From NCBI GenBank assembly GCA_036170135.1, contig JAVHOP010000054.1, positions 1 through 14,867 on the forward strand: a stretch of DNA of 14,867 nt, in the 5' to 3' direction. This DNA comes from CG1-02-35-72 sp036170135. GTDB lineage: Bacteria; Bacteroidota; Bacteroidia; Flavobacteriales; Flavobacteriaceae. The notes below the pieces were generated by a model. It was given only the letters and a program-made list of their open reading frames with translations. It searched no databases and had not been told where the DNA came from. Below, one piece after another: positions 12,664 through 14,867 of this stretch (position 1 is the first letter of the stretch; the number at the start of each line of letters is the position of its first letter). Position numbers and translations under genes: made by a program.

Positions 12664-14286
12664 TTAATACCCGATACTATCTTGCTTTTTTTCTAAGATG
12701 TAAAAATCGGTTAGCAATCTGCTGTTGCCTTTTCCCAATTTGTTGACCATATAATTTAAATCGTAATGATCTTTTAAAATGATATGATATTTTTTTTTAT
12801 AGGCGATAGGCAGGCTGTCTTGAGTGATTAATCCTAAAGTATCTAATGGCGAAACTTCGTCAATATCTTTAAAGGTATCTATGGGTTCGCCATATTCCCA
12901 TAATAATTCTGGTGCGATGTAACCTTTTACAAAGACGGGAACTGATTGCATTTGTGGTAATTGTTTTACTTGACTGATGTTCTTAAAATTAGGATTATTG
13001 TAAAAGCTCTTTAAAAGCGGCAATCCAAACAACATAATACTGCACATAAGAGCTACGCTAGCAAAAAAACTTTTCTTGTAATTGCTTTGCCAAAGGCTTT
13101 TAATTAAAATAACGCCAATTGAAAATAAGACCATTAAGACCAATCCAAAATTTATGGGATGCTCCGATAAAATTTGACGATATTTTAAAAGCCCTAAAAG
13201 AGGAAGTGCAAAACAAATCAGCGCTAATAATCCAAATCCAAAATTGGCAATAAGCTTATCATATCTTGGCAAATTTTTAGCTTTAGTAACTAGATAATTC
13301 AAATAAAAACTGGTATTTAAAGCCAAAGGAATTAACACAGGCAATAAATACCGAGGTTTTTTTTCGGGAATCAATGACAATAAAATAACGGCACTCACAG
13401 TCCAAATGATACTAAAGCGATAAGCTTTTATATTTGCAACACGACTTTTAATAAAGGGATACACCAGTCCGATAAGGGCAAAAAACGCCCATAAACCAGA
13501 CTGTGTAAAGAAATTCCAGTAATAATACCAAGGCCTCACATTCCGATTGCTCCACGCAACAGTTTCTTTGACGGCGATACTTCTAAGAGATTGAGCATCG
13601 GTTATATAAATATAAATAATCCACCAACTGCCAATAATTACGGCTAAAATCATGGCCAAAAAGATGGGTTTCAGTTGTTTAAAAAAGCCTTTAAAATGAT
13701 GGCTCACAGCATAAGCAAGCACAAAAGGCAAAAACAAAGCGTATAACGAAATAGGTCCTTTACTCAAAATCGATAAGCCCATAAAAAATCCAGCTAATAG
13801 TGCATTTTGGTACTGAGGTTTGTTTTTCTTAAGCGTTTTGTAAACGTATAAAATAGAAAGCATCATAAAACTATGTGCAAAAATATCCCATTGCGCTTCG
13901 CGACCAGAAAAAACAATATAAAACGAAGTAGCTAAAATAAGGCTGCTCACTAAAGCGTGAAAATGATTTCTAACTACCAAATTCATCAGTTTAAAACTGG
14001 AAAAAATCAGAATAATTGCCATAATAATTGCTGGCAAACGCAAACCGTAAAGGTTGGTTTTTCCAAAAATAGCCATCGCAATAGCGTTAAGCCACGTTGG
14101 TAGTGGTGGTTTTTCGTAACGCGGTTCGAGGTTTAAAGTAGTGTGAAGCCAGTTGCTGTTGGTAAGCATTTCGCGGGCGCTAATAAAATTACGCGCCTCC
14201 ATAATGTTTACATAAACCACGTCGAGGTTAGATGCAAACACTAGCACACAAACCAAAAATAACCAAAACGTGTATTTTTTAGGCAT
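12664..14286 (-). CDS. GT39/ArnT-like membrane glycosyltransferase
   Basis: A 540-residue polytopic inner-membrane protein, probably transferring a sugar from a polyprenyl-phosphate donor in the periplasm, as ArnT and PMT-type (GT39/GT83) enzymes do. The first membrane helix is followed by a periplasmic loop with the family pattern: the acidic EARNFISAREML (30-41), then NWLHTTLNLEPRYEKPPLPTWLNA (45-68), equivalent to the ArnT segment with KPPL. About ten to twelve hydrophobic helices follow up to residue ~430, among them the stretch GFFMGLSILSKGPISLYALFLPFVLAY. A soluble C-terminal part (430-540) ends the protein. An acidic residue more often precedes the first motif in ArnT; here it is NLDVVYVN, with D22. 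The gene starts 1 nt after the folB stop, so it is probably co-transcribed with it. Acceptor and sugar are unknown; lipid A or protein glycosylation are both possible. Confidence 0.85.
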   Translation of the reverse strand: MPKKYTFWLFLVCVLVFASNLDVVYVNIMEARNFISAREMLTNSNWLHTTLNLEPRYEKPPLPTWLNAIAMAIFGKTNLYGLRLPAIIMAIILIFSSFKLMNLVVRNHFHALVSSLILATSFYIVFSGREAQWDIFAHSFMMLSILYVYKTLKKNKPQYQNALLAGFFMGLSILSKGPISLYALFLPFVLAYAVSHHFKGFFKQLKPIFLAMILAVIIGSWWIIYIYITDAQSLRSIAVKETVAWSNRNVRPWYYYWNFFTQSGLWAFFALIGLVYPFIKSRVANIKAYRFSIIWTVSAVILLSLIPEKKPRYLLPVLIPLALNTSFYLNYLVTKAKNLPRYDKLIANFGFGLLALICFALPLLGLLKYRQILSEHPINFGLVLMVLFSIGVILIKSLWQSNYKKSFFASVALMCSIMLFGLPLLKSFYNNPNFKNISQVKQLPQMQSVPVFVKGYIAPELLWEYGEPIDTFKDIDEVSPLDTLGLITQDSLPIAYKKKYHIILKDHYDLNYMVNKLGKGNSRLLTDFYILEKKQDSIGY

Positions 14287-14287
14287 T

Positions 14288-14653
14288 TTAAAAATCTTTT
14301 CTCGATTTCTTTAAAATAACACTTACCAGAGCCACATTACCACCAATTGGGGGATTGATTTTAGAAACGTTCACTTTGGCTTTTTTAACTATCTTAATTT
14401 CATTAAAAATGCGATCGATGATGCGTTTGGCGACTTGCTCTAAAAGCTTGGCGCGAATAGCCATTTCTTGCTTTACAATTTTGTTAAGATAAACATAATC
14501 AACGGTATCTGCTAAATCGTCTGATACGGATGATTGACTTAAATCGGCTTTAACCGAAACATCTACACGATATTCAGAGCCTATTTTTCCTTCCTCTACC
14601 AAACAACCGTGGTAAGCATAAACGCGAATATTGCTGACTTTTATAAGACCCAA
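14288..14653 (-). CDS. folB: Dihydroneopterin aldolase
   Basis: A 121-residue cytoplasmic enzyme of folate synthesis that cleaves 7,8-dihydroneopterin to 6-hydroxymethyl-dihydropterin and glycolaldehyde. Typical features are the start GLIKVSNIRVYAYHGCLVEEGKIGSEYRVDVSV, with catalytic Glu at 20-21, VDYVYLNKIV at 51-60 with the conserved Tyr, KLLEQVAKRIIDRIF at 69-83, and VSKINPPIGG at 96-105 with catalytic Lys98. Length is normal. The start is TTG at 14653: no in-frame ATG lies between it and an upstream TGA, and the residues after it match the expected N-terminus. A -7 element at 14673-14680 gives a leader of about a dozen bases. It precedes the glycosyltransferase gene by 1 nt. Assignment is secure; the start codon is inferred. 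Confidence 0.93.
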   Translation of the reverse strand: MGLIKVSNIRVYAYHGCLVEEGKIGSEYRVDVSVKADLSQSSVSDDLADTVDYVYLNKIVKQEMAIRAKLLEQVAKRIIDRIFNEIKIVKKAKVNVSKINPPIGGNVALVSVILKKSRKDF

Positions 14654-14672
14654 AATAAGATGATTTGATGCT

Positions 14673-14680
14673 CAAAAATA
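14673..14680 (-). promoter_or_regulatory. -7 promoter element for folB
   Basis: TATTTTTG on the minus strand fits TAnnTTTG exactly, 20 bp ahead of the TTG start. No TTG occurs at the expected 17-23 bp distance upstream. An inverted pair CAATAA (14681-14686) / TTATTG (14700-14705) flanks the spacer and might be an operator, but is short and AT-rich. Confidence 0.4.
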
Positions 14681-14867
14681 CAATAAACATTTTAATTGCT
14701 TATTGTGATATTAGTAACTATTAAGCACCATAATTTAAAATGCTTAAAAACATATAAAGTCATTTTACCTTACAATGATACTTTTTAAGCAGAAATTCAC
14801 TGTATTTTTTTAGAAATATTTTCACTTTTTCTTCAAAATAATGTTGTCTTTTTTTTGAAATTTTCAT
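14681..14867. other. Intergenic end region without a clear gene
   Basis: AT-rich sequence upstream of folB. It holds an inverted pair TTAAGCA (14721-14727) / TGCTTAA (14741-14747) with a 13-nt loop and no T tract. A 35-codon minus-strand frame (14760-14867) starts with ATG exactly at the window edge and encodes a Lys-rich peptide beginning MKISKKRQHYFEE. It could be a small gene, the tail of a gene that continues outside the window, or chance; nothing supports a product. Confidence 0.3.

Noticed and set aside
14760..14867. 35-codon Lys-rich frame at the window edge as a small protein gene
   Set aside because: The ATG coincides with the window end, composition is what AT-rich noncoding sequence gives, and no promoter or conservation can be assessed.
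1..14867. CRISPR arrays, rRNA genes, riboswitches or complete insertion sequences
   Set aside because: I looked for regularly spaced repeats, conserved RNA motifs and transposase genes and saw none beyond the MITE-like element and tRNA-Cys.

Overview
The window looks like a chromosomal segment of a Flavobacteriaceae member (Bacteroidota, Flavobacterium-like). It is AT-rich and its genes generally lack a Shine-Dalgarno sequence. Several upstream regions carry the Bacteroidota -7 element TAnnTTTG; the best case has TTG 19 bp upstream, in front of tRNA-Cys. The protein types also fit: DUF4254, DUF3089, a flavobacterial-type thymidine kinase, an S8 lipoprotein protease and M1 and MBL enzymes. The genus is an inference from these family resemblances, not from a search.

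Left part (1-3411): rfbB (dTDP-glucose 4,6-dehydratase) runs on the plus strand and ends in two hairpins, the second resembling a dispersed Bacteroidota repeat. The opposing minus-strand cluster tdk-alr-mscL (thymidine kinase, alanine racemase, mechanosensitive channel) meets it there. tdk and alr overlap by 4 nt.

Middle part (3412-7838, plus strand): five genes are joined end to start by 1- or 4-nt overlaps. They are a conserved hypothetical protein, a probable PD-(D/E)xK restriction endonuclease, a D12-class adenine DNA methyltransferase, a DUF4254 protein and a DUF3089 alpha/beta-hydrolase lipoprotein. The endonuclease and methylase form a compact type II restriction-modification pair threaded into what otherwise looks like housekeeping or envelope genes. 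A 100-N assembly gap removes the SAM-binding N-terminal part of the methylase, so its state cannot be judged. An ORF6N-domain protein follows as a separate unit and contains a perfect 31-bp palindrome in its coding sequence.

Right part (7849-14867, minus strand): an M1 metallopeptidase with its own terminator. It is separated by a ~105-bp MITE-like element from a two-gene unit, MBL-fold hydrolase then S8 subtilisin-like lipoprotein protease. Further upstream are tRNA-Cys(GCA), with a clear promoter and terminator, and a folB-GT39 unit: dihydroneopterin aldolase starting with TTG, then an ArnT/PMT-like membrane glycosyltransferase. The last ~210 bp hold only the folB promoter region, weak hairpins and an unconvincing 35-codon frame.

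The items most worth following are the restriction-modification pair embedded in the overlapping operon, the palindrome inside the ORF6N gene, and the MITE-like element. No CRISPR array, complete insertion sequence, prophage or rRNA gene was seen.
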